Positions 12,739 through 49,679 of a stretch of 64,000 nt of DNA are shown here, piece after piece (position 1 is the stretch's first letter; every line of letters begins with the position of its first letter). The stretch is taken from positions 13,936,001-14,000,000 of the forward strand of contig OZ038464.1 of NCBI GenBank assembly GCA_964036295.1, in the 5' to 3' direction. The notes below the pieces were generated by a model, which saw only the letters and a list, made by a program, of their open reading frames with translations, made no database searches and was not told where the DNA came from. The translations under genes were made by a program, and so were the position numbers. This DNA comes from Plumapathes pennacea (lineage: Eukaryota; Cnidaria; Anthozoa; Antipatharia; Myriopathidae).

Positions 12739-12885
12739 GACTTTGCACTTTCTGTCTGTTTGTTCTGCTGTTCGAACGAAAGAAGAGGAGAGACTGAGAC
12801 TGAGTTCAGCTGCCACTGAGGCATACTGGGTAAACTGTGACCGCAGTGCATTACAGAACAAGATGGCGGATTGATTGCAAAAACG
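12739..12885. promoter_or_regulatory. Divergent promoter between CBR1-like gene and CTU1
   Basis: Only 147 bases separate the two start codons, which point away from each other, so both genes must share this interval for their core promoters and 5' leaders. It contains AACAAGATGGCGGATTGA, close to the YY1 site and to the TISU element (SAASATGGCGGC) known from short-leader housekeeping genes. I see no TATA box. Shared control is inferred from distance alone. Confidence 0.75.
12863..12874 (+). other. Three-codon upstream ORF in CTU1 leader
   Basis: ATG GCG GAT TGA reads Met-Ala-Asp-stop. The context is strong (A at -3, G at +4) and the ATG is the one inside the YY1/TISU-like motif. It ends 11 bases before the CTU1 ATG and is in another frame. 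If transcription starts upstream of it, it would limit or meter CTU1 translation through reinitiation or leaky scanning. Confidence 0.6.
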
Positions 12886-13950
12886 ATGCCAGTTCCTTGT
12901 AAAAATTGTGGGGCTAAAGCGATTTTAAAAAGGCCAAAAACGGGAGATGCGCTCTGTAGAGATTGCTTCTACTCGGTCTTTGAGGCGGAGGTCCATGAGA
13001 CTATCGTCGGAAACAACCTGTTCTCCGATGGAAACGTGGTCGCGATCGGAGCTTCCGGTGGAAAAGATTCGACGGTCTTGGCTTACGTGCTGAAGCTCTT
13101 AAACGAGCGCTACAGCTATGGACTCGAGCTAGTCCTACTCTCCGTAGATGAAGGCATCACTGGCTACAGAGACGATTCGCTAGAAACCGTGAAAAGAAAC
13201 CAAATGCAGTACGACTTACCGTTGAAAATAATCTCGTACGAGCAGCTGTATGGTTGGACAATGGACGACATCGTAAAGCAAATAGGCCTCAAGAATAACT
13301 GCACATTCTGTGGTGTGTTTCGCCGACAAGCGCTGGACAGAGGGGCCATGATGTTGAAGGTCGACAAGATCGTTACGGGCCACAATGCGGACGACATTGC
13401 TGAAACTGTAATCATGAACATACTACGTGGAGATATCGCCCGATTGCAGCGATGCACTGCTATTGTGACAGGGACAGAGGGCGCAATACCAAGGTGTAAG
13501 CCTTTCAAGTACACCTACGAGAAGGAAATCGTAATGTACGCTTATTTTAAGAAGTTGGATTACTTCTCGACTGAGTGTATTTACTCTCCAAACGCTTACA
13601 GAGGCCACGCGCGAGCTTATCTGAAAGATGTGGAAAAGATCCGATCGTCTTCCATAATCGACATCATTCACTCTGGAGAAAGTTTGGCGGTCAAGAAGGA
13701 TGTTAAGATGCCCGTGCAAGGCGTCTGCTCGCGCTGTGGTTATATCTCAAGCCAGCCTCTCTGTAAAGCTTGTGTTTTACTCGAGGGGCTCAACAAAGGG
13801 TTGCCAAAGTTGGGGATAGGAAAGAACTCGAAGATTAAGACAGAGTTATCTGCTATCGCTTCAGAGTGTCAGTCCAACAACGGTTCCTGTGGGAACTCGG
13901 TCAATGCTTGTGGATCAGGAGACTGTGAGAAATCCAAGTTGGAATTTTAA
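12886..13950 (+). CDS. CTU1: Cytoplasmic tRNA 2-thiolation protein 1 (intronless)
   Basis: 354 residues in one exon; human CTU1 has 348. The family (NCS6/ATPBD3) adenylates and thiolates wobble uridine U34 of tRNAs for Lys, Glu and Gln, working with CTU2 and the sulfur carrier URM1 in the cytosol. Visible features: N-terminal zinc-ribbon cysteines CKNC (5-8) and CRDC (24-27), the ATP PP-loop SGGKDS (57-62), the motif [23 protein letters not shown], and C-terminal CSRCG and CKAC. I chose the first ATG in the frame (12886); the open frame upstream has only a TTG. A short Ser/Asn/Gly/Cys tail ends the protein. It is head-to-head with the carbonyl reductase gene and tail-to-tail with USP40. Confidence 0.97.
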   Translation: MPVPCKNCGAKAILKRPKTGDALCRDCFYSVFEAEVHETIVGNNLFSDGNVVAIGASGGKDSTVLAYVLKLLNERYSYGLELVLLSVDEGITGYRDDSLETVKRNQMQYDLPLKIISYEQLYGWTMDDIVKQIGLKNNCTFCGVFRRQALDRGAMMLKVDKIVTGHNADDIAETVIMNILRGDIARLQRCTAIVTGTEGAIPRCKPFKYTYEKEIVMYAYFKKLDYFSTECIYSPNAYRGHARAYLKDVEKIRSSSIIDIIHSGESLAVKKDVKMPVQGVCSRCGYISSQPLCKACVLLEGLNKGLPKLGIGKNSKIKTELSAIASECQSNNGSCGNSVNACGSGDCEKSKLEF

Positions 13951-14174
13951 ATAGTGAAGTGGTAATGCAAGGCTTCAGTTTTGATTTGGGTAGTGTATAT
14001 TATCCACAGGCGAGTGTGTGAATTCAAATTGCAAAAATCTCCAGAAAGAAATCGCTTCTAAAACAACTACCGCGTTTGCATGACTTCCGGTTTAGTTTTT
14101 AAACATCAAACCATCGTGTACTCCTCTGGTAGCAGCTACACACCCAAACCAACCAAGACATGTAAGAAAAAACA

Positions 14175-14180
14175 AATAAA
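14175..14180 (+). terminator. AATAAA polyadenylation signal for CTU1
   Basis: A canonical AATAAA about 225 bases past the CTU1 stop, on the coding strand. Confidence 0.5.
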
Positions 14181-14905
14181 GGGGCTACTCTTAAACAGAC
14201 AAAATACCCTCGATCCATCATTTTATGTTTGACTCGTTTTTCACAGGAACCTTTCAGTTAAGAATACATAGGGTTGACGTTCCAACCTTATATTGATACA
14301 TTTTACTGCCAAGTCGACGCAAAACAGAACTAGTCAGTATTCCATCATAACAAATTGTAGTTATTTTCTTTATTTGTTTGACAAGTAGACACAATTTCCC
14401 TTATCTTACTATAAAATTTCATCTGCCCGATTTTGTTTCACATTGAAAACTTTTTTGCGTTTCATAGTTAATTTAAAACGATAATAACTGGTCAAAGATA
14501 AGAATATCCCGGAAATAGCGAAGTGCAGTTTAGAGTCGTTGGTGCTGGGCAACAGCTTAGGGTCCTCGCCCAAGGACGCATAGTTCGATCTTGTGGATAC
14601 AGACAGCGGTCGTTAAGGCCAATCCAGGAGTGAAGCGCTTTGCGAGATGCTGCCTGAACTCACAATCTGTTATCCGGGTCGTTTGTTGCTTTGTATTGCA
14701 CTTGGTCGACTGAATGCGCTGTGCATAGCGCGATCGCTTGTTATGTGAAGTCATCTACATGAATTTTCAACGGGATCTCGTGACGGTTTGCCATCTGACC
14801 TTTCTTATTTCTCCTACGACAACAAAAAGAATCACGACTTGTGTAAGCTGTGTTGCCACTTAGTGTTACAAGCTGCAATGAGGTATTAAAAGCAATCATT
14901 CACAT

Positions 14906-15042
14906 ACAGTGGACCCTCCCGTTTATACGGCCACCCCATATTAACGGGGTTTTCAGATATGAAAATGACTGGGCGTTTGTTTGTCCGGGACAAAAAAGTA
15001 GCCGTAATAACGGGGTGGCCATAAGGCGGAGTTCCACCGTAC
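14906..15042. mobile_element. MITE family 3 copy
   Basis: Ends AGTGGACCCTCCCGTTTATACG and CGGAGTTCCACCGT are imperfect inverted repeats, and CGGGGTGGCC is internal. A second copy is at 21381-21562. It lies in the CTU1-USP40 intergenic region. The rest of 14181-15473 holds no gene that I can support. Confidence 0.65.
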
Positions 15043-15267
15043 AATTCTCGTCTGAGACCGTGCCCTTTAGAACTTAATCAAGTAGCTTCGTGAACGCTAA
15101 CCGTGTAGTAATGATGCTGGTTGCAGATACGGTGAAGGTTACGAGGACAGTGAATTACAGGAATGGAGATTGGTGTGGTGATGGTTATTATACTGTTAAA
15201 TAAGATGGCGGTAGTGATGGTTTTTGGTAATGATAGCGGTGACAATGATGACAGAAGGCGGTCATAG

Positions 15268-15372
15268 TACAGTTGAAGCTCTCTGGGCGAATATTCTCGT
15301 AAGCGGACAGTTTCAGTTACGGACACTTTTTCTGCTGCCCAAGGGTGTCCGCTTATGGGAGCTTCAACTGTA
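15268..15372. mobile_element. MITE family 4 copy
   Basis: It begins TACAGTTGAAGCTCTCTGGG and ends in the inverse, GGGAGCTTCAACTGTA, enclosing an AAGCGGACA/TGTCCGCTT inner pair. Related left ends occur at about 46204. Confidence 0.7.
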
Positions 15373-15473
15373 GTTACTCTAACCTTTGTATCTCAGAAAG
15401 TCTCCAATACGACTCCACGACCCACAGAACATAACATTTGACCAGAAAAGGTGGTTTCCTTCGACTTTCAATT

Positions 15474-41861
<26,388 letters not shown>

Positions 41862-42416
41862 ATGCTGGCATATACAGTACATAGAGGCTTCAATGCCATG
41901 ACATTGCTACAAATCTGTCCGTGTATTGTGGAGCGCTCAATGACTTCATCAGCAAGCAAGCCAGAGAGAACGGAATTGAGTAGAGAACCAGACAATCCTA
42001 GCAAAGTAGACATCCTCTCGCAAAGTAGCTCTCTTCCTTCACAAAATGACAAGAAGGCGTCAGTGTTGGGTCGAATAATTCTTGGCATCACCGGCGCAAC
42101 AGCTGTTGGTTTGGTTGCAATCACAACGCCGTTCGTGGTGCCAGCCCTTCGAAGGGTGTGCTTGCCGTACGTTCCTGCTACAGACAGACAGATCGCCAAT
42201 GTCCTAAACATGTGCAAAACGCGAGGAACGACTCTGGTGGACTTGGGCAGTGGTGATGGAAGAGTAGTAAGTACAGTGTACATGTGACAGACAGACAGAC
42301 AAATTTTGTATTTATTAGAGAACATACAGTAGACAATAACATAGAAGGAAAGACTGAATAGTGTTAGGACTCAAATATGCATATCACCTTCTCTTCCCTC
42401 ACACTTCCCACCCCTG

Positions 42417-42448
<32 letters not shown>

Positions 42449-43456
42449 ACCAGTAATGGTGTCCAATTTTTACACATCAATCTCAGTCACTTCATCATAC
42501 AGAACATCTTCCTCCATGTAGATACAGTCAAAACTAGTCCTCCCATGTATGGTTTTCCACATTGACATAGATAGAAGGACACGTAAATAACTGTATTACA
42601 AAGCACACGCTTTTCTGTATGTTTTTGCCTCACCCAGGTAATTGCAGCAGCACAGCAGGGTTTTCAAGCTCATGGCTATGAACTCAATCCCTGGCTTGTG
42701 TGGTACTCTAAAATTCAGGCAAGGCTACAAGGAGTCCACAGCAAAGCTTCATTTTCCAGAGCAGACTTATGGAAGGTACAGTTACTAAGTAATTATGCTA
42801 AAAATATTTTAACTCATATCCTCAGTGGCAACACTAACTTGCAGTGGCATATCCATTCCACACTTTTTGCACATCTACACATGATACATGTACTTTAACC
42901 AGTACAGTGGGCAGATTCTGTTCACATGCAGGCTAAGACAAGCTTGGGATGTGTGGACATACTAGTTTGTCTTACAGAGTAGTTAGTACAAAAAAATAAA
43001 ATTTTGTCTCCCTCCTTTGCTTTTGATACCTGTCACCATGCAAGGCTTTATACTGTACCCTTTGCACGTAACTGAAAGTTAATAATTTTCGGGAAGATGG
43101 TGTCAGGCATATAAATGTGCCTAATGTATACATGTGTTTACTTTTTGCCCATTGACCCTACAGGTGGATCTCTCATGTTTTGATAACATTGTGATCTTTG
43201 GTGTCTCAGAGATGGTAAGAATTGAACAGTAGCTGGTCATGTGTGCAGGTTTTTCAAAGTCTATAACTGTATACTAATATTTATAATATACGTTTCATTT
43301 TAGATGCCACAGCTTCAGCACAAGATTCAAGCAGAAATGAAAGATGACACTCAAGTGATAGCATGTCGCTTTCCATTCACAAACTGGAAGGTGGCTGATG
43401 CCATCACAGAAGGAATAGATAGTGTATGGTTGTACAGAAAGAGCCAAAAGAAGTAG
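41862..43456 (+). CDS. ATPSCKMT: ATP synthase c-subunit lysine N-methyltransferase (copy A, intact)
   Basis: Exons: 41862 (or 41940)-42266, 42638-42775, 43164-43214, 43304-43456. From the inner ATG at 41940 the product is 222 residues; from 41862 it is 248. Human has 233. The family (FAM173B) trimethylates a lysine of the mitochondrial ATP synthase c-ring. Seen: a hydrophobic anchor after Lys-Lys ([20 protein letters not shown]), [19 protein letters not shown], the SAM motif [33 protein letters not shown] and VIACRFPF, all family features. The inner ATG is where homology with copy B covers the whole N-terminus, but its context is weak. It is divergent from USP40. Confidence 0.93.
42419..42448 (+). 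repeat. Poly(C) tract in ATPSCKMT intron 1
   Basis: Run of about 30 C. In copy B the same place (56542-56560) has CCACCACCACC instead, so the run expanded or contracted after duplication. Confidence 0.9.
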
Positions 43457-43726
43457 ATGTGATATGGGAGCTATAACCTTAGCAACCCTGCAGCTCTGTG
43501 AAACACTACAGTACTTTCAGCACAATGAAACATTTGAACAAAGAGGTGGGGGCAACTAAAACAAAACTTGCGGTAATGTCCCGCGACTGAGCACATAAGT
43601 TAGTTTCAAACCTTGAACCTAGTTCACAGGTGAAACTCAGAACCTGAAACAGTCTTATCACTTTGTTACAGATCACTTGTAACATGCATACAAAAGTGTA
43701 CAAGTCATGTAGCATTTGACACCCCC

Positions 43727-43934
43727 TTAACCCTTGTAATCACCCAATACAAATTATTCTTTCAACCATAAAAATATTCAGGAAATGTGAGTGATGAAAT
43801 GAGAATTGATGTTTGAATCAGCTTTCATCTGAGTGGTATATTCTGCTACATTCTCTATACTGTATGATATTTCTCAGGCAAGAGACTGAAAAAAGAAAAT
43901 TGAAATTGATCACTCTTGGGAATAAAAGGGTTAA
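43727..43934. mobile_element. MITE family 2 copy (duplication copy A)
   Basis: TTAACCCTTGTAATCACCC to TTGGGAATAAAAGGGTTAA. Its partner at 57859-58066 is at the equivalent place, so insertion predates the duplication. It lies between ATPSCKMT and the F-box/LRR 3' end. Confidence 0.85.
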
Positions 43935-44997
43935 AACATGATACACAGTACAGTTTGTCAGCATAAATCCATTTTATTTTGGTTTGATTGAAGTTTTATA
44001 CTAATTATTAAAATATGTTCACTGTATTGTGTTTTGTGTTGTTGAGAAATAATAGTGAACTAATGTGTCTTCCTCAAAAAAATATTGTAATGCACTGATT
44101 TACATGCTGAGTTATCTATCCACGCCGAGGCAATTCCTTGTCTTCAAGCGAACCAAATCGACTGTTGCCTGAGTGACTGCCTCACAACCTGTCAACTTCA
44201 ACTTTCTCAATTGTGGTTGCTTCATTGCACAAGAATTTAGGTACCAATTAGCTAGAATTTCATCACTTACTTTACAACAGCTCAAATCTAAAGACCTAAG
44301 TTCTGGGAAATTTGGGGTGACTATCAATGTGTGTAAATGATGAGAAGAAATGTTCTGACAATTGGCAAGTCCCAGGTACTGCAAAGTGCTACCAAGAGAC
44401 AGGTACATTACTCCATCACCACTGACATTGCGACAAGCTCGGAGCTCTAATGACCTTAACTGTGCAAGATCAAGTTTCTTTAGCATGTAGTCTGAAACAT
44501 TACTCTGTGTTAAGTTGAGTTCTTGAATGTCAGAGAACTTGCTGAGATTGCTCAAAATTGACACATCAGTGCAATTGGTGAGGTTCAGTGAAGTAATCAC
44601 ACTGATTTTACCAGCATGAGAGGTAAACCAGTGGAAGAAACAGCTGGTTGATATAGTGCTAGCGAGATCTAGGGTTCTCAGTTCAGGACATAACTTTGCT
44701 CCCAGGGCATCAATCGTACCTGATAATGATGGGAAAGCTGAAAAAAAATGGAAAGTTCCTAATGCAACTGCATGTACAGTAGTGGAGTCAAGAATGCTAA
44801 TGTGAAACGGAAATGAAGTTATGAATCTGTAGATTTGAAACGGCAATCCGCAAAATTTTCCTCCCACAAAAATTTCCTCCTACACGGTAATTTGTATTTC
44901 CTTAACATATACTACTACTAGCTACTACTATAATTTACTTAATAAATACCATCAATTTTAAGGATAACAGTATTTACAGTTAAATAGGAGTGCAAAA

Positions 44998-45844
44998 ACC
45001 AAGACAAACCCAAACAGACACCACAGACACAGACAAACACAAACAAACGCAGACAGACACAGACAGACGCAGACAGACACAGACAGACGGGACAGACGAG
45101 ACAGACAGGACAGATGCAGACAGATGAAGACAGACACAGACACAGACAAATGCGGACAGACAGAAGACAAGAGATGAGACAGATGCAGACAGACGAAGAC
45201 AGACGAAGACAGACGCAGACAGATGCAGACAAAAGTGGACAGACCCGGACAGACCAGACAGACCCAGACAGACGAGACAGATGCAGACATATGCAGACAG
45301 AGGCGGACAGATGCAGACAGACGCAGACAGAATCGTCCGTTTGCGTCTGTCCACGTCTGTCTGCGTCTGTCTGCATCTGTCTCCTCCGTCCGCATCTGTC
45401 CGCCTCTGTCGACTTTTGTCCGCATCTGTCCGCATTTGTCTGCATCTGTCTGCATGTCTGTGTCTGTCTTGTCTGTCTTAGTCTGTCCGCATTTGTCTGC
45501 ATCTGTCTGCATGTCTGTGTCTGTCTTGTCACACAGACGTGACAGACCCAGATAGACCCAAACAGACGCAGACAGACCAGACAGACTAGACAGACGCAGA
45601 CAAACACAGACAGATGCAGACAGATGCAGACAGACACAGACAATTAGGCGGACAGACCCAGACAGACCCGGACAGACCAGACAGACCCAGACAGATGCAG
45701 ACTGATGCAGACAGACGCGGACAGACGCAGACAGATGCAGACAGACCAGACATTCCAGACAGATGCAGATGGACCACAGACCAAGACAGACCCAGACAAA
45801 GCAGACAGTCACAGACAGACGCAGATACAGTAGACCCAAACAGT
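44998..45844. repeat. GCAGACAGAC 10-bp minisatellite with an inverted middle block (copy A)
   Basis: CAGACAGA(C/T)(G/A) words run on the plus strand at 44998-45330, switch to their complement (GTCTGTCTGC) at 45331-45532, then switch back to 45844. It lies in the intron between F-box/LRR exons 2 and 3. It makes long Cys/Val/Leu/Ser-rich false ORFs on both strands. Confidence 0.95.
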
Positions 45845-46395
45845 TTAAGCTGGCACTTTAAATGTTATTTACCTTCATCCAGTGGTGTATTATCCAATGA
45901 AAAGTTCCAATTCCTAATCCTCCCATGACAAAGTCTGAGAGTATGAATCTGTGCATTCTTTTCCAAAATTTCTTGTATTGAGGAAGATTCAAGTTGACAG
46001 TCATTATAGCCAGACTGAAAAGTTTTCCATTGGCACACAAAGCAGATATGAGGGCCTTAACTGTCAAGCCATATCCATAACTTGCTTGATTTCCTGTTGG
46101 TAGCTACCAGATGTACGGAAGATGAAAAAGTAAAATAAAGTGAATGAACAGTGTAAATCTATTAAGCTGTTTGTTTTGCTGATTTTCTACAATACATAGT
46201 ACAGTACAGTTGAAGCTCCCGTAAGCAGCCACCCTTGGGAAAGCAGAAAAAGTGTTTGTATCTGGAACTGTCTGCTTAACAGAATGTGTAAATATACAGA
46301 GTTTCACTAAGCTAGAGTTTAAACAGGGTTTTGTAGAGCTGTCCGTAAGTAGACCTGTACACTTACAAGAGTGTCTGCCCAGAGAGCAGTTTGCA

Positions 46396-47012
46396 GTACA
46401 GGCACAGGCACAGACACAGGCAGCCCAGGCTTCGGGGGTCTGTCTGTCTGTCACACACTGATATGTGACACCTTTGTTATTACGAAAGAACATGACCATT
46501 GGCAATTACAAAGAAATGTATGGGGGTTTTGGTCGTTCGCCCAACAGCGGTCTTCAGCAACTATTAAACCTAAAAGTGGCTAAATATGCAGACTTGGCAA
46601 AACCTTCTATCAGCCTCCCACCCCAGGGCATTATTTAGCACTGCAAAAAAACTCCCTGCCTCTATCCCCACAGTTAAATTTTTGGTATCAAATGACCAGA
46701 GACCACCCAGTTTTTGGCAGTGCTTAAGTTTTGCCAAGTCTGCTGAGGGTCGTGTCCGCATTTGTGGAGTCGAGCATCATTTCGCTGCCGAACAGACATC
46801 GTTTTGGTGAACTGCTTGACACTCTCTTGACGGACCAGCAATTGTATTGGATGAATGGCAAGGATAATTGTGCAGATGGTTCATGCCTGAATTTCGTCGC
46901 GACTGGTTCGTCAATTGCTGAGATTTTCGTTGCCGAGTGACCCTTGGTCGTGTCAGAGCTTTTTGCCTTCCCTTCCCTTCTTTTCATTTCTCTTCTTTGC
47001 CCCAAAATCTTA
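46396..47012. mobile_element. TIR element remnant (copy A), right arm lost
   Basis: The left arm, with GTCTGTCTGTCACACACTGA and CAACTATTAAACCTAAAAGT, matches 61649-61830 in copy B. In copy B its inverse is at 62351-62529; here the matching right arm is absent. F-box/LRR intron 1. Confidence 0.7.
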
Positions 47013-47818
47013 ATTTACAATTGGACCATACTGATAGCTGATTATAACTGAGTCTGTTAACTATAAAGTCTGTTACTGAAAACTGCGATTAAAAAATAAG
47101 TAGATAGCGATACTTTGTGTGATGTGCCAAACAGGAGATCCAATATGAATAATGGTTCTTTTATCACAAAGTAGTCCTTTTAAATTATGGTTGGCACATT
47201 TAAGCATTACAATATTATTGCAATGTTTGTAAACACAAAGTATTGCTAAATTCAGATCTACTATTGTACAGTATAATCACTACATGCAGTACATCGATAC
47301 AGTCAACTGTACTTTACCTTAGCGAAATTATTGAGATGCCCGAAGCTGACATCCTCCAGAAACTTCAGTGTTTTGAAGAGATAACATAAATGACTTCGCA
47401 TCTGGTGACATCCCCGTACAGTGAATTGAAGTTCGCCGAGGTGAAGTTTTCTTAAACTACAATTGCCTTTGACACATTCTTGCAAGACTTGAGCACTTTC
47501 GGAGGTTGTTACCGGTAACGAAAGTCCTTCAAGACGAGGAAGGTATTGGAAGATACGGGGAATCAACACAAGATCTAGCACAGCTAATTCCACGAATGTA
47601 ATTCTCCGTGCTGCTACAGTCTCTAGCAGTGCGGCAAGGTGGCGATCCACAACTTTCCAATTCCGCGAAGATTTGAAGCACGTTGTCGTTCCCTTCCATG
47701 CCTGTGGAGAGCGAAAAATTTCGCGGAGATTTCGGTTGACTCTCGACAAGTTAGCCTTTTCCTTGTGGCTGAGAAACTCGCATATCAATAAAACAACATC
47801 GCTGGGCAGAAAGGCCAA

Positions 47819-49679
47819 GGGAAATATGTTTCTTTTCGTGTTCCATCTGAATCGAGCTGTGTTCGTGGTTGAAACAAATACCGTCAGGCGTCTCAGCCTG
47901 GGAAACCACTGACCAGATGATAAATGTATACAGGCTCAGGAGACAGAACATGATGTTGAAACGACTCATCTCTTCAATAATCAAAGCAGCAAGGCAGCTG
48001 TAAGCTCGCGAATTTGTAAAAAGGACTTTTTTTTGCGGAAGTAGCTATTTATAGAACTGGCTCAATTCACCACTTCGTGGTGAACGCGGGCTAAAAATGT
48101 GTTTTATAATAATTGAGAGAAAAGAATTGTCGACGCGGTTTTCACGGGTCACGTGACCGCAGCACTCTCCAAAATAACAGATTGTATCTTTTCGGCTCCA
48201 GAACTAAAAAGAGCATAGCGAATGTCGTGCCGCGTCGGGTGTGAATCGGATTGAAGGAATGACCGGGACCTAATTTTGTCGCGTTGTCGCATGCAGTTAC
48301 AGCGTGTCGCGACACGTCCAGTGTGAAATGGCCTTGAGATTTGATAAGAGTTTGTATGCGGCCGCCATGTTAGTCGAACTCGGAACACGAAATGAAGTTG
48401 ATCTGTGACTCAGCTTGATGTTTAGTTACTTCACATCTTTCGCAGTGCCAATTTTAAAATGTTTCGTGATGGAAAACTTTATAGTTCAGCCACAAGCACC
48501 GATTTTAGTCGGTCACGAGCGTGTCACACGGCTTTGTTGTCACGGTATTCATTAGTCCATTGCTCCCGATAGATATTTTATATCGACTCAGAATTTTGCT
48601 TTAAGTCTTAAGGCATGATAGTCTTGAACATATCAATGTATTGGACTTATAGGATACGTTACTTTTGAGATGGCTTTTTATAACGTCACATGCAAACCAA
48701 GAATTGAAATACCTGACTAGCTAATTTGCATACTTCTGAACTTGTAAACATTCACCGGAAATGGATATATATATTTTTATTTTAAGCCGAGATTCAATAT
48801 CTTTCGGCCTAGTATCTTCCAAAGCCGTATTTACTGTCACTACAGAAATTTTGGTGGATACTAAACCAACGACTTCAGATTTGTTTGCGATAACGCCATC
48901 GGTGCCACTGTTGTTTGACCTTCATGGCATCGCGCCAAAATGTCGCAATAACAACGCAAAACACAACAGAGTGAAACACAACCAAGCTCAGAATCAATGG
49001 TCAAACAAACTTCGAACGCATGACAAACCTTCAAAATGAAAACACGTTCCGAACAAAAATATGGTCGCAACAACTACGACAACATCTTTCTTTTAAACTG
49101 CGTTTTCAACACACCCTGCGCCTTCATCATGCCCAAATTTGGAAAACCGCAACTGCTTTATTTGGAAATCCATTGTTGACAATAGAGGAAACAGGGAAGC
49201 AGGGAAGTAGGGAAGTAGGGAAGTAGGGAAGTGGGGAAGGGAAAGTGATTACTACACCTCGCAAATCCCACAAAGTGGGATTCACGAGCTAAAAATGATG
49301 CATCACTTTTAGGTAGGGAAAGAAGCAGATTTATTTATTTATTTATTTATTTTTTTTTTTTTCCCTGTACACGAAAGATAACGCTCAATGTGGTCCGTGT
49401 GCAGCTTTGTTTACACTGAGATAGGCATCCTAGAGATGCCAGAGATCCTACAGTATATAAGGAAAAAAATTGCTAAATTTCTCCGAAATTCCCTCGGATA
49501 TACAAAAGAAATGACAGGCGACGAATGAAAAGGTAGCACCGAAAAATAGTAAATAAAGTATTTACTATTCTTAAACTTTCAACGGATTGGGCTGCAAATG
49601 CTTCAGAACGAGGCTACCCGTTGCGATCGGCCACGAGGTATATACGGAAGTGCGGAACAAGTTTCGCGAAGTTTGAAAA
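47819..49679. other. Intergenic region with MITE-like and promoter-like sequence
   Basis: A minus frame at 47960-47900 reads a signal-peptide-like MSRFNIMFCLLSLYTFIIWS, but I cannot splice it to anything. 48150-48330 (CGCGTTGTCGCATGCAG, GTCGCGACACGTCCAGTGTG) looks like a hAT-type MITE. At 48358-48371 the minus strand has AACATGGCGGCCGC, a strong YY1-like site that may mark a promoter. 49190-49245 has GGGAAGTA repeats. The rest shows nothing I recognise. Confidence 0.5.

Larger units (their letters stand above)
44112..47818 (-). pseudogene. F-box / leucine-rich-repeat protein gene, copy A, frameshifted
   Basis: Three exons by comparison with copy B: 47318-47818, 45873-46103, 44112-44737. Exon 1 encodes an F-box (FLPSDVVLLICEFLSHKEKA) and begins at a TTG (CCTTGGCC), with no in-frame ATG back to the upstream stop. 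Exon 2 is 231 nt against 232 in copy B: ATAATGACTG stands for ATAAATGACTG, so the frame breaks after LFSLAI. Exon 3 has LRR repeats (LTSLNL-, LRSLELRAC-, LQYLGLANC-, LRSLDLSCC- and LRKLKLTGC-like). Intact homologues are presumably substrate receptors of SCF ubiquitin ligases. A 1-base homopolymer error in assembly could mimic this break. Confidence 0.75.

Noticed and set aside
13164-13719. Minus ORFs opposite CTU1
   Set aside because: Shadows of the CTU1 reading frame.
44939-45839. ORFs of 150-293 codons, Cys/Val/Leu/Ser or Gln/Thr/Asp rich, on both strands
   Set aside because: Products of the 10-bp minisatellite; no conserved family and open on both strands.
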